Origin: Bartonella grahamii subsp. shimonis
Lineage (GTDB): Bacteria > Pseudomonadota > Alphaproteobacteria > Rhizobiales > Rhizobiaceae
Assembly: GCF_036327415.1 (NCBI RefSeq)
Contig: NZ_CP123961.1
Span: forward strand, 1,674,001-1,738,000
Length of the DNA stretch: 64,000 nucleotides
Reading direction: 5' to 3'
The position numbers and the translations under genes were made by a program. The notes below the pieces were generated by a model. The model ran no database searches, had not been told where the DNA came from, and saw only the letters and a program-made list of their open reading frames with translations. Shown here piece after piece: positions 54,265 to 61,950 of this stretch; the first letter of the stretch is position 1, and every line of letters begins with the position of its first letter.

Positions 54265-55105
54265 ATTACCTTGGGTACGTAATTTTTATCAAGAGTGGAT
54301 TATGGACTTTGCTGGCACCGACGCAGCAGAGAAAGCTACTTATAGCACACTCACTGCTCTTATGTATCGAGCCTGTGAGCCGATTTATGATGACACTTCT
54401 GTATTAGCGCGCGTCGTTGGTTGTTCAGTACGAACCTTTAAAAAATCATTAGAAAAACTGATCCGAAAAAATTAATTCTTCAATTAGAAAATGGAAATTT
54501 ATGGAGTACACAAGTCGAAGAAGAATTTAAATAGGCTTTCAGAAAGAGCTATAAAAGCTGCAAATACCAAGAGAAATCAGCAGAAAGATAACTCATCAAG
54601 AGAACATGATGAAGTCATGACGACATCATCACGAGGTCATGATGACATCACGATGAGTTCATCACGACAACACATTACATAAACAATAACATATATAATA
54701 AAAAACTAATACTATCGTATTAGCAAAAAAACTGAATTTGAAGATTTAGAAATAACTGATTTGGTTGACGAGCCAACAGAGGTTCATGCTGTTGAGACCA
54801 CATCAGAGAAAATCGAAACGTTAGAAACAAACCAACCAATCATTCACGAGCGAGAAAGCGTTCCTAAGAAAGCGAAGCGGGTCAAAGTCGAAATCGCAAA
54901 GTTTCGAGATCATTGGAATGCCAAGACGGGTAAGGATGCTAGCAAGCGTGATTGACAAGCAACATGGCGTAACTGGGTAAGGAATTCAAAAGAATACGAA
55001 ATTAATCAACAAGATGGAAACTATGGAAATCACTCTCAAAAGCAAAAAAGCAATGGAGAAATCATTGCAGAACGCATCAAAGATTTCGGAGATAGAGTTT
55101 TTTAG
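54254..55105 (+). pseudogene. Second DUF1376-family phage gene, broken
   Basis: Paralogue of the preceding gene. The intact start reads SSKLPWVRNFYQEWIMDFAG and ATYSTLTALMYRACEPIYDD. A one-base loss in an A run near 54472 moves it to LILQLENGNLWSTQVEEEFK-stop, and a further shift leads to LSERAIKAANTKRNQQ and a Ser/His/Asp-rich linker. The C-terminal domain resumes at about 54720 (TEFEDLEITDLVDEPTE) and contains FRDHWNAKTGKDASKRD, then TGA in place of a conserved Trp, then QATWRNWVRNSKEYE. At least three lesions. Confidence 0.6.
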
Positions 55106-55143
55106 CACAAGCTTTAAAGCATGTGAATCAAGGGTTTCCAATC

Positions 55144-55578
55144 ATGCTGAAACCTGGATATGAGATGACCGTACAAGAAGAGCAAAACACGCTTAAAGCT
55201 TGCCAACAGTTAGAGGAATTAGTATCTAAAAAAGCTTCTGCTCATGAGATTTCTTTTGCCTTTCGTTTGCTTTCTTCTGGAATGAAAATCCCTAAAGATA
55301 TGGACCATGATTTTTCCGCTCTTTTCTACGGCATGGCTCTTGAAAGTATTTCATCTGTAATTCTACAGGAATCCATCAAGCGGTTCGCACGTGGTGAAGT
55401 AGAGGAAATATCCAAAGTGTTCATGCCAAGCGCTTCAGAGCTTGCGTCATATTGCAAAAAGTTAGAATTGGAACTTTTGTCAAAAGTCAAGACTATTCAC
55501 AAAGCTATCATGAATACACGTGCAAAAGCAGAAAGAGGAAATATTGTTTTACTCAATCAATCCAAAGCAATAGCTTAA
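55144..55578 (+). CDS. Small phage protein of unknown function, paralogue 1
   Basis: 144 residues, helical and charged, no membrane span or signal. It reads TVQEEQNTLKACQQLEELVS, ISFAFRLLSSGMKIPKDMDH and EEISKVFMPSASELASYCKK. The next gene is a paralogue. I recognise no function. ATG 55144 has AGGG upstream; GTG 55123 is the alternative. It is the only one of the pair that is intact. Confidence 0.6.
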   Translation: MLKPGYEMTVQEEQNTLKACQQLEELVSKKASAHEISFAFRLLSSGMKIPKDMDHDFSALFYGMALESISSVILQESIKRFARGEVEEISKVFMPSASELASYCKKLELELLSKVKTIHKAIMNTRAKAERGNIVLLNQSKAIA

Positions 55579-55591
55579 AATAGGTGATTAT

Positions 55592-56009
55592 ATGGAAAAT
55601 TTGAAACAAAAACCAAATGAAAAAAGAATCATCAATTTTTTTATGAACAATTCATGGGAAAAACTGATAAGGGTAAACGAAGAAAATGCACTTGAGGCTT
55701 GTCTATGGCTTCACAGGTTTATTGCTGTAAAAGCTTCAAATGATGATATCGCTAACACCTTTCGTTTGTTTTCTGCAGGTGGCTTTCAAATGCGAAAAGA
55801 TATGGATTATGACGCTTACGCTATGGCTTACCAAACTGAACTGAAAGGTGTTTCCTTATTGGTTTTGAAAGAAGCTTTAAAACGTATTTTGGCAGAGCAA
55901 AGTAGAAGGCATGTCTAAAAAATTCATACCAAAAGCATCAGACTTTTCTGAATATTGCGAAGAGCTTGAGAAAGATCTGCTTTCACGAGCCAAAGCCTTC
56001 ATGAACTAA
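55592..56009 (+). pseudogene. Small phage protein, paralogue 2, frameshifted
   Basis: The frame from 55592 (to 55918) aligns with its neighbour: ALEACLWLHRFIAVKASNDD, IANTFRLFSAGGFQMRKDMD. Near 55900 one base is gained or lost; the homologous C-terminus VEGMSKKFIPKASDFSEYCE, ELEKDLLSRAKAFMN continues in another frame to the stop at 56007–56009. It is thus a frameshifted tandem copy. Confidence 0.6.
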
Positions 56010-56295
56010 TGACAGGCGAATTTAAAAGTGATTTTTAAAGAATAGCAAAGTAGTGAAGTTTGGTGATCATTTTACGATTAGATACGTATTTAAATCGATA
56101 AAAAGGCACCGTACAAAGTGATTTAAATATTTTATGATAAAAATCTCTAATATAAAACGCTCTGTACGGTCAAATTTGAGGCAAATAGACAAATTTGTAA
56201 AATTAGGATTAAAGCATGTTCATTTTAAAACATTTATTCTTAACAATCCGTAAACAACCCATGCAAAAAAGTTTGTTGCAACGGCTGTTGGTTAT
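56010..56295. other. Spacer with an inverted repeat
   Basis: ACCGTACA (56108–56115) and TGTACGGT (56163–56170) are exact inverted copies 47 bases apart. No gene is supported here. Confidence 0.4.
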
Positions 56296-56562
56296 GTGCC
56301 TTGGGATGATGGAGCGGAAGAGTATTTTTACAACCTCTACGAATATGAAAACGGCACAAGAGAATGTGAAAAGTTTGATGGCGGTCAGTATTATACCGCA
56401 CCAGAAAATGCAGATTTTAGTACCAAAGCGCAAGTAAAAGTGTGGGTTTACGGTGGTAATCTTCCTAGAAGCGTTCTGAATTACGAGCCCCTTATAGATG
56501 AGATCAATAAAGAGATCAAAAAATTATCGAAAACCACAGGAAATAAATATGTTTACAGATAA
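56296..56562 (+). CDS. Small unknown protein of the island, possibly truncated
   Basis: 88 residues from a GTG, acidic and aromatic-rich: PWDDGAEEYFYNLYEYENGT, KFDGGQYYTAPENADFSTKA. The open frame extends upstream a few codons (VATAVGY) to a stop without a start codon, so the 5' end may be lost. Its C-terminal LIDEINKEIKKLSK is repeated as a fragment at 57124–57168. Function not recognised. Confidence 0.4.
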   Translation: MPWDDGAEEYFYNLYEYENGTRECEKFDGGQYYTAPENADFSTKAQVKVWVYGGNLPRSVLNYEPLIDEINKEIKKLSKTTGNKYVYR

Positions 56563-56564
56563 GT

Positions 56565-57069
56565 AGCTAAGGGCCTTGTTGGGTATTATAACTTTTATAT
56601 TTTTATGTTTTTTAGGAATTAAAAAAATCTCTACTTTATTCAGAGTATTTTGGCATTCGCGTCTGTTTCTTTGGTAATAGTCACAACTGTTTTTGCAATT
56701 TTATGCAATTCTAATATTCCTTCTGAATTGCAGAGCAACCCAAAATACAAACGCGGCAATACAACAGGTTGGAAGACATTAACACGTGGCTTACAACAGT
56801 ACATGCATAAACTTTTAAAGCTAATAAGTTTAGCGCTTGTCGTTTTAATTTTCCCAAGTAGTTATTATAAAGAAACGGTTTCTTTATCTGTCATTTCTAA
56901 GTACGTGGAGCATAAGCTTTCTTTTTCATTGGATACTGTACTTTGGTATTCAGATATTGCTCTTTGGTATTCTTTTTTAGTCTGTGTATTTTTCCTTATG
57001 TTGCGTACACGCAGTTTAATAAATATATCTATTTACACACTACAGTGCTCCGTTAAAAACCAAAAGTAA
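56565..57069 (+). pseudogene. Membrane protein gene, frameshifted
   Basis: A first hydrophobic segment (ALLGIITFIFLCFLGIKKIS, from about 56575) is in a different frame from the main 139-codon frame, which begins at a TTG (56650) with FASVSLVIVTTVFAIL and has two more spans (KLISLALVVLIFPSS, WYSFLVCVFFLML). Together they suggest one protein of about 165 residues and three membrane spans broken by a frameshift near 56645. No family recognised. Confidence 0.4.
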
Positions 57070-57123
57070 AATTTCCGATTTTATAAAACTGTTTAGTTTA
57101 AATGACGTTGTCTCTTCTCAACG

Positions 57124-57168
57124 TTCATAGATGAAATCAACAAGGAGATAAAAAACTATCGAAAGATT
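57124..57168 (+). repeat. Partial duplicate of 56491–56537
   Basis: Encodes FIDEINKEIKNYRK, nearly identical to LIDEINKEIKKLSK at the end of the gene at 56296. A leftover of a larger duplication. Confidence 0.5.
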
Positions 57169-57202
57169 CTTGACATTATTCCTGTAATGTATATCTTCGG
57201 TG

Positions 57203-57395
57203 TTAGGTGCCTCAAAAACACCTTAAACGAACAGCGGATAGATTGCCGACACAATTTTTCTTCCGCACATTAAAGGCTTTGACTCATTGTATGTTACACG
57301 CATATAATGGCATTGTCGGGTGTAGTTGTGCTATACAATACCCTTATGGGAAAAGCGTAACGACGGACTGTTCGCCGTGTTTTTGAGCACCCGGC
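57203..57395. other. Long imperfect inverted repeat upstream of antirepressor remnant
   Basis: GGTGCCTCAAAAACACC (57206–57222) followed by CGAACAG is matched, inverted, by CTGTTCGCCG and TGTTTTTGAGCACC (57368–57392). Inner parts, GCCGACACAAT (57245–57255) and ATTGTCGGGTG (57312–57322), also pair roughly. The roughly 190-base unit could form one long stem-loop, and GGCATTTTTATAAAAAATGTC follows. It lies directly before an antirepressor start, so it is probably a phage regulatory leader. Whether it acts as RNA or as a DNA site is open. Confidence 0.5.
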
Positions 57396-57445
57396 ATTTT
57401 TATAAAAAATGTCAATGAAAAACGTCTAACAACAAAGAGTTCACC

Positions 57446-57540
57446 ATGAACAATTTAGTAACAATCGACAGTGCTGGTATTGCTGTCCACAATCTCTTTG
57501 AAAATTGCAGAGGTTGGATTTGAAATATCACCTTTTTGAA
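57446..57540 (+). pseudogene. Antirepressor (Rha-type) N-terminal fragment
   Basis: ATG with AAAGAG upstream starts MNNLVTIDSAGIAVHNLFEN and runs into a stop. In a second frame the same stretch continues AEVGFEISPF, a Rha-family motif, before similarity ends. The matching C-terminal part appears at 58058–58187, so the gene seems split by the lipoprotein segment between them. Confidence 0.55.
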
Positions 57541-57655
57541 AAAAAAGGGGTCTATTTGCTGGGAGTTCAGTGACAAATTTGAAATTGGAGATAAGAATAA
57601 TCAACAGGCTTTAAAGCCTTCTCATAGTCAATAAATCTATTAAAAAAGGGGAAAA

Positions 57656-58075
57656 ATGAAACAAACTTTAAAATTATTAAGCTGCATAGCTTTATTAAAT
57701 ATGGCTGGATGTCACTCAAAGCCTCCTTCAACATACTTTGTTATATGGGAAAAGCCAGGTGTAAATTTTACTGAGGTAGGAAAAGCACTGTTAGAGTGTG
57801 GTGCGCTATCTCCTTATAGTAGCGATAGAGACAATAGCAAATTAGGCTTTCATGAATGGTCGATGATTCATGCTTGTATGATCCAATCAGGATTTCACTA
57901 TAAAATTAAAGATGGGAAATGGTGTGAAAATTGTAAAGATGATAGGATTCCGGTATATTCTCTTAATGGTTCTGTCAGGACTCAAAGAAGTGTCGAGAGA
58001 CGCTTAAACAGCTCATTTTGTAAAAACAACGGTATAATAAAACTCTTAAATATCAACACTCCGTTTTGCCATTGA
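57656..58075 (+). CDS. Cysteine-rich lipoprotein, candidate orphan immunity paralogue A
   Basis: 139 residues with a lipoprotein signal (LLSCIALLNMAGC, lipobox cysteine 19), then WEKPGVNFTEVGKALLECG, HACMIQSGF, KWCEN and QRSVERRLNSSFCK. The same pattern is found in the two leftward genes at 62302 and 62838. The last 16 residues differ from both, as though the 3' end were replaced by recombination. Upstream DNA (57595–57655, with a hairpin around AGGCTTTAAAGCCT) matches the leader of paralogue B. Probably anchored in the envelope; immunity is inferred from paralogue C, which is coupled to a toxin-like gene. Confidence 0.72.
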   Translation: MKQTLKLLSCIALLNMAGCHSKPPSTYFVIWEKPGVNFTEVGKALLECGALSPYSSDRDNSKLGFHEWSMIHACMIQSGFHYKIKDGKWCENCKDDRIPVYSLNGSVRTQRSVERRLNSSFCKNNGIIKLLNINTPFCH

Positions 58076-58187
58076 TCATCAACAATTTGTTAAAGCCTTT
58101 ACATTAGTAGAAGAACGCAAACAGTATAAAACACTCATTGAAGAAGCAAAACAGGTTGTAACAAAATCTGTCGTAAAAGCTGCTTAG
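58058..58187 (+). pseudogene. Antirepressor C-terminal fragment
   Basis: Out of frame with the lipoprotein end, the sequence reads RFAIDHQQFVKAFTLVEERK, then QYKTLIEEAKQVVTKSVVKA and a stop. It looks like the end of the Rha-type gene begun at 57446. The C-terminal VVKAA resembles the fragment at 52907. Confidence 0.45.
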
Positions 58188-58206
58188 ATTTAAGTAAGAA
58201 CATCCC

Positions 58207-58232
58207 CTTCCCCATCTTCAAAGGTGGGGAAG
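58207..58232. terminator. Candidate bidirectional terminator
   Basis: CTTCCCCA (58207–58214) pairs with TGGGGAAG (58225–58232). It sits between the antirepressor tail and the converging hicB gene. There is no strong T run, so it may be only a hairpin. Confidence 0.4.
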
Positions 58233-58237
58233 ACGTT

Positions 58238-58666
58238 TCAAGCCGCGTTTTTAATTGTAATAATGACTTGCTTGCCAAGAACACTCAGTGTTTGCTCTAG
58301 TGTTTGAAGCTTAGTTGGATAATTTGGATTAAGAATGCGTCTTGCTTCTGTTTCTTTTTTACCCAAACGATTAGCCAATTCTGTTTTTGTGATATTCGCT
58401 TCATTAAAGGCGTCTACCACTGCAAGTTTAAGAGCATTCCAAGCATCTACCGTAACCTCTACAAGGTCTTTATACTGTTGTGGCATTGGTAAAGGCAGAC
58501 CACGCATAGGATAGCTCCGTAATGCTACCCCTAAAGCTTCAACAGCATTCTCTAATGCCTCTGCTCTATTTTCTCCAGCTGTTATTGCTTCTGGTACATC
58601 TGGAAAGGTTACAATAAAACCACCATCTGGATCAGATTCCAGTTTTGCTTGATAAGTGTACTCCAT
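58238..58666 (-). CDS. hicB: HicB-family antitoxin with C-terminal HTH
   Basis: 142 residues. The N-terminal HicB domain reads DPDGGFIVTFPDVPEAITAG and the C-terminal helix-turn-helix reads NITKTELANRLGKKETEARR. HicB binds HicA toxin and represses the operon. The start has GGAGA upstream. The partner hicA, encoded just upstream on the same strand, is frameshifted. Confidence 0.82.
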   Translation of the reverse strand: MEYTYQAKLESDPDGGFIVTFPDVPEAITAGENRAEALENAVEALGVALRSYPMRGLPLPMPQQYKDLVEVTVDAWNALKLAVVDAFNEANITKTELANRLGKKETEARRILNPNYPTKLQTLEQTLSVLGKQVIITIKNAA

Positions 58667-58733
58667 GTTTAGGTCTCCTCGCCATAATCGAAATGCCTTT
58701 GAAACGAAAAATTAAAGCTGTTGAGAGAGTAAC

Positions 58734-58924
58734 TCATACCCCCAACTGCTTTTTTATTATTTTCACGTAAAGTGGGTCAATTCACCAGATTTTATAACGG
58801 TTGTCTTGTCTCCAAAAGTTACCAAATAATGTGACCCTTTACCTGCATCAGGAGCTTCACTGTAATGAATGCCTCTTTTTCTGGCTTCTTTACGTAATTC
58901 TCTAAGCAATGCTTCTCGTTTCAT
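58734..58924 (-). pseudogene. hicA: HicA-family toxin, C-terminus frameshifted
   Basis: Starts at ATG 58924 with GGGGAGG upstream: MKREALLRELRKEARKRG, then GKGSHYLVTFGDKTTVIKSG. The HicA catalytic His is in GKGSHY. After GELT the frame ends at a premature stop (58763–58765). Adding one G in the GGG run at 58774–58776 of the + strand restores PLYVKIIKKQLGV-stop (58734–58736), the normal HicA ending. So a single-base loss truncates the toxin to 53 residues. The fragment may be inactive. Confidence 0.72.
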
Positions 58925-59225
58925 TGAGCCTCCCCTTTCTGCATAAAATGAACATCGCACAAAAAGGTTCGATAGTCAACAATAAATCGAACAAAAAAGT
59001 TTGATACAGATTCTTAATGAAAGGATATTTATTGAAAAGTTAAAAGCAGAAATAAGAAAGCCGTGCCATTTGTGTGACATGGTTTTTTGATGAATAATTT
59101 GTCAAATAATATTATAATGTAATACATTAAAAACTGTTATTAATAAACTGAAACAATTTAAAAAATAAGCAAATTACGCTAAGATTTTATACGTTTTAAA
59201 GTACAAATCTAATGGGGCTACAAAT

Positions 59226-59678
59226 ATGCTAAATAAAGTGACGTTAATCGGGCACCTTGGTGCTAATCCCGAAAGCAAAACAATGACTTCTGGAGCAGAA
59301 ATAGTCAATTTTAGTATAGCGACTTCTGAGAGCTATACAGATAAAAATACCCATCAAAAAGTAGAGAAAACAGAATGGCATTCAGTGGTGATTTTTAATC
59401 CACATTTGGCAAAAATTGCACTTCAATATCTCAACAAAGGTTCAAAGGTTTACATAGAAGGAAAATTACAGACACGTAAATGGCAAGATAAAAATGGGCA
59501 TGACCGTTACACAACAGAGATTGTCTTACCACAATTCAAAGGCGAGTTGTATTTGCTTGATGCCAAAAAAGATCAATCGGCATCCCCTACCCCTTCACCT
59601 ATTACTTCTCAAAGTTATGCTGTTGCTTCAGGGGCTGCTGATCATAGCATATCTCTTAATGATGCTATTCCATTTTGA
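59226..59678 (+). CDS. ssb: Single-stranded DNA-binding protein (phage copy)
   Basis: 150 residues with the OB fold MLNKVTLIGHLGANPE, TEWHSVVIFNPHLAKIA, KGSKVYIEGKLQTRKWQDKN, a short linker and the acidic tip DAIPF that docks partner proteins. It lies in the phage island and is probably the prophage copy rather than the cellular one. Confidence 0.9.
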   Translation: MLNKVTLIGHLGANPESKTMTSGAEIVNFSIATSESYTDKNTHQKVEKTEWHSVVIFNPHLAKIALQYLNKGSKVYIEGKLQTRKWQDKNGHDRYTTEIVLPQFKGELYLLDAKKDQSASPTPSPITSQSYAVASGAADHSISLNDAIPF

Positions 59679-59688
59679 TTGAAAAAAT

Positions 59689-60224
59689 ATGACAAAAAGA
59701 AAAAAACGTGCAAAACGCGGACGTCCTCGGATTAAGGATGTATCAGAGAACCAAATGGACGCATTTCACGAGCAAAAACACCGCATGAAGCCATGGATAA
59801 ATTGGCAATTGAAATGCGTGCCAAACGCTTCTGTTTGACCATAGAAGAGGCTAAAAATCCGCTTTCCGGTACCTATATCGGGCGGCTTTATTTGCAAGGC
59901 AAAATCAATCAAGACCAATATGATGCTGCACAAAAATATCTTGAAGTGAAAAACAATTACCTATGTGCAAAAGGATTGCCTAATGCTGTTTATGATGACT
60001 TTACTCCTTCATCAAATGAGGAGGCACAAAAACGGTGGATTGAAAGAGCAACTCATTGTTATGAAGTGACGAAAGAGGCTATCAAAGAAACACAACACCT
60101 CTATAGACAGTATAATCTTTATGCTGCATTACAATATCTTGTTATAGAAGATCAATCGCTAACACATCTTGTTAGTTCTTTGCGTATTGTTCTTAATGTG
60201 CTTCATAAGCACTTTAGCCGTTAA
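59689..60224 (+). pseudogene. Phage protein of unknown function, frameshifted
   Basis: ATG 59689 starts TKRKKRAKRGRPRIKDVSEN. One base is missing in the AAA run at 59753–59755; restoring it gives NGRISRAKTPHEAMDKLAIE and continues into the 143-codon frame from 59793 (RLYLQGKINQDQYDAAQKYL, ATHCYEVTKEAIKETQHLYR). About 178 residues in all. The basic start followed by helices resembles a DNA-binding phage protein, possibly terminase-associated, but I cannot assign it. Confidence 0.5.
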
Positions 60225-60231
60225 AAAAGAA

Positions 60232-60278
60232 TTGACATCAGATGAAAAATCACTAAAATGTGTATATATTTACACATT
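60232..60278 (+). promoter_or_regulatory. Promoter and operator of the second hicAB module
   Basis: TTGACA (60232–60237) and TAAAAT (60254–60259) are spaced by 16 bases. The palindrome AATGTGTA…TACACATT (60257–60264 and 60271–60278) overlaps the -10 end and is a likely HicB operator. Confidence 0.65.
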
Positions 60279-60291
60279 ATGAGTTTAGGGA

Positions 60292-60492
60292 ATGGAACAA
60301 GATAGCCGAAAAATCATTGCAAAATTAAAGCGTGATGGCTTTGAACTTGTCAAAGTAAAAGGCTCTCATCATAAATTAAAAAAAGATGGTAAGGTTGTTA
60401 TTGTTCCACATCTTAAAAAAAATCTTCCGATTGGTACAGCACGTTCTATCGCACAACAAGCAGGTTGGTTAAAAAAAGGAGAAGAAAAATGA
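60292..60492 (+). CDS. hicA: HicA-family mRNA interferase toxin
   Basis: 66-residue RNase toxin: DSRKIIAKLKRDGFELVKVK, GSHHKLKKDGKVVIVPHLKK with the catalytic His, and LPIGTARSIAQQAGW. The dsRBD-like fold is complete. Its stop overlaps the ATG of the following antitoxin gene (ATGA), so both are co-translated. Confidence 0.9.
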   Translation: MEQDSRKIIAKLKRDGFELVKVKGSHHKLKKDGKVVIVPHLKKNLPIGTARSIAQQAGWLKKGEEK

Positions 60493-60884
60493 AAAGATTT
60501 TTTGCCCTTGTTCATAAAGATGAAGATTCTGCTTTTGGTGTTCAGTTTCCTGATTTTGAGGGGCTTTTTTCTGCTGCTGATGAGGAAGAAAATTTAATCG
60601 CAAACGCAACAGAAGCACTTCAACTTTATTGTGAAGATATAGATATAGTGCCTATTCCTTCAAAATTTGAGGAAGTCATACAACGGGAATCTGTCAAAAT
60701 AGCTTTGTCAGAAGGAGCTTTTTTAATACAAGTCCCCTTTATTGAAAATGATGCAGAAGTGGTACGTACGAATATATCTATTGAAAGAGGACTCTTACGT
60801 GCAATTGATGATTGTGCACAAGAAAGAGGTTTAACAAGATCTGCTTTTTTGGCAACAGCAGCGCGTCACGAGCTTAATATTTAG
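60489..60884 (+). CDS. hicB: HicB-family antitoxin with ribbon-helix-helix tail
   Basis: 131 residues: an N-terminal HicB domain (SAFGVQFPDFEGLFSAADEE, ANATEALQLYCED) and a C-terminal RHH DNA-binding segment (TNISIERGLLRAIDDCAQER). ATG 60489 overlaps the hicA stop. The DNA-binding domain differs in type from the HTH of the other HicB here, so the two modules are not recent duplicates. Confidence 0.88.
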   Translation: MKRFFALVHKDEDSAFGVQFPDFEGLFSAADEEENLIANATEALQLYCEDIDIVPIPSKFEEVIQRESVKIALSEGAFLIQVPFIENDAEVVRTNISIERGLLRAIDDCAQERGLTRSAFLATAARHELNI

Positions 60885-61209
60885 ATTTTCTTCTTTTTTA
60901 GCTGTGTCAATACGTACCTTTTTGTTTCTAAAAACACCATATTTAGGTAAAAAAATAAAAAAAATACAAGATCATGATTTTTTTGTTGACATGATGTAAA
61001 AAATCGTATTTAATGACGGCACGGCACTGGTCGTATTGTGTCTAAAATTCAAAAATATTCCCTAAAAATTCAGTAAAATGTGAACTTGAAACGTGGCTAG
61101 AAAGCCCTGTTTTCTGGGGAATTCTGACTAATCTATTTTGCAAATAGCAAAAGCTATTAAATGACATTTATTGACCAATGATGTCATTAATTATGATTCA
61201 AAAGGAGCA
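60885..61209. other. Spacer with a promoter
   Basis: No gene. TTGACA at 60986–60991 and TTTAAT at 61009–61014 (spacing 17) form a good promoter candidate for the phage genes at 61210 onward. A hairpin around AGAAAGCCCTGTTTTCT lies in the leader (about 61100). Confidence 0.45.
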
Positions 61210-61527
61210 ATGATGAAAGTAATCATCACTAAGCCAATGTGTGTTGTTGGAGACAATAAAAGCACTGTTCGCTTTGAACCATCAACACCCAATAATCCAT
61301 TTGTTGAAGTTTCCAATCAAGTCTACGCACGTCTCAAACGCGCTAATGCTGCAAAACCTTTTGTTGACGTCAAGACAACAGCAAAATCTGACAAGGCAAT
61401 TGAACAAATTAAGCAGATAGAACAAGAAGCCGTACAAACATCGTCTGAACCAATGACAGAGAAAACCTCACTCGAACAGCCAAAAGCATCTAAAGCTTCC
61501 AAGTCACCTACCCCCAAAAAGGCTTAG
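61210..61527 (+). CDS. Small phage structural-region protein, unknown
   Basis: 105 residues (ATG 61210 or 61213, AGGAG upstream): a globular start KVIITKPMCVVGDNKSTVRF, EVSNQVYARLKRANAAKPFV, then a long Lys/Ser/Pro/Gln-rich tail likely to be disordered. The next gene starts three bases after the stop. Position before a tail gene suggests a head–tail connector or tail protein. Confidence 0.55.
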   Translation: MMKVIITKPMCVVGDNKSTVRFEPSTPNNPFVEVSNQVYARLKRANAAKPFVDVKTTAKSDKAIEQIKQIEQEAVQTSSEPMTEKTSLEQPKASKASKSPTPKKA

Positions 61528-61530
61528 ACG

Positions 61531-61950
61531 TTGAAGTTAATCATCCACCAAAAATGGTATTTTCAACAGGTAAAGGATACCTTCACCAGTCTTCAAGCAC
61601 CACGCCTTAATTGGGCTTTGCGTAATGCTCTAAACACCTCTGCAAAACAAGTCGAACGCTTTGCAGAAAAACAAATTGCCGATGTTACATCCGCCCAACC
61701 AAAGCGTGTCAAAAAAGGCGTTTATATTAAAGGAAAGGCTACAGCAAAGCTTCTCGAGACAGATATCATTGGTTCTGGAACACCGATACCTCTTAAATTT
61801 TTTCAAGCACAAGAAACAAAACGCGGCGTAACATACAAAATGTTCGGAAAAAAAGAAATTTTACCCCATGCTTTTATCAAAGGTGGGAGTTTTCCAAAGC
61901 GTGTTGAATTAAAAAAGCTGAATGGTAATGTGTTTCAAAGAAGAGCGTAA
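61531..61950 (+). CDS. Phage minor tail protein Z (GPZ)-like, truncated by fusion
   Basis: 139 residues from a TTG. LNWALRNALNTSAKQVERFA, KKGVYIKGKATAKLLETDII and GTPIPLKFFQAQETKRGVTY fit phage minor tail protein Z. The conserved C-terminus is missing: from about 61930 the DNA belongs to an antirepressor gene in another frame, and the protein ends NGNVFQRRA. Probably non-functional. Confidence 0.6.
   Translation: MKLIIHQKWYFQQVKDTFTSLQAPRLNWALRNALNTSAKQVERFAEKQIADVTSAQPKRVKKGVYIKGKATAKLLETDIIGSGTPIPLKFFQAQETKRGVTYKMFGKKEILPHAFIKGGSFPKRVELKKLNGNVFQRRA

Noticed and set aside
53982..54954. TGA read as Trp (recoding)
   Set aside because: Neighbouring genes use TGG normally and TGA as a stop, and the same genes also carry frameshifts, so mutation is the simpler explanation.
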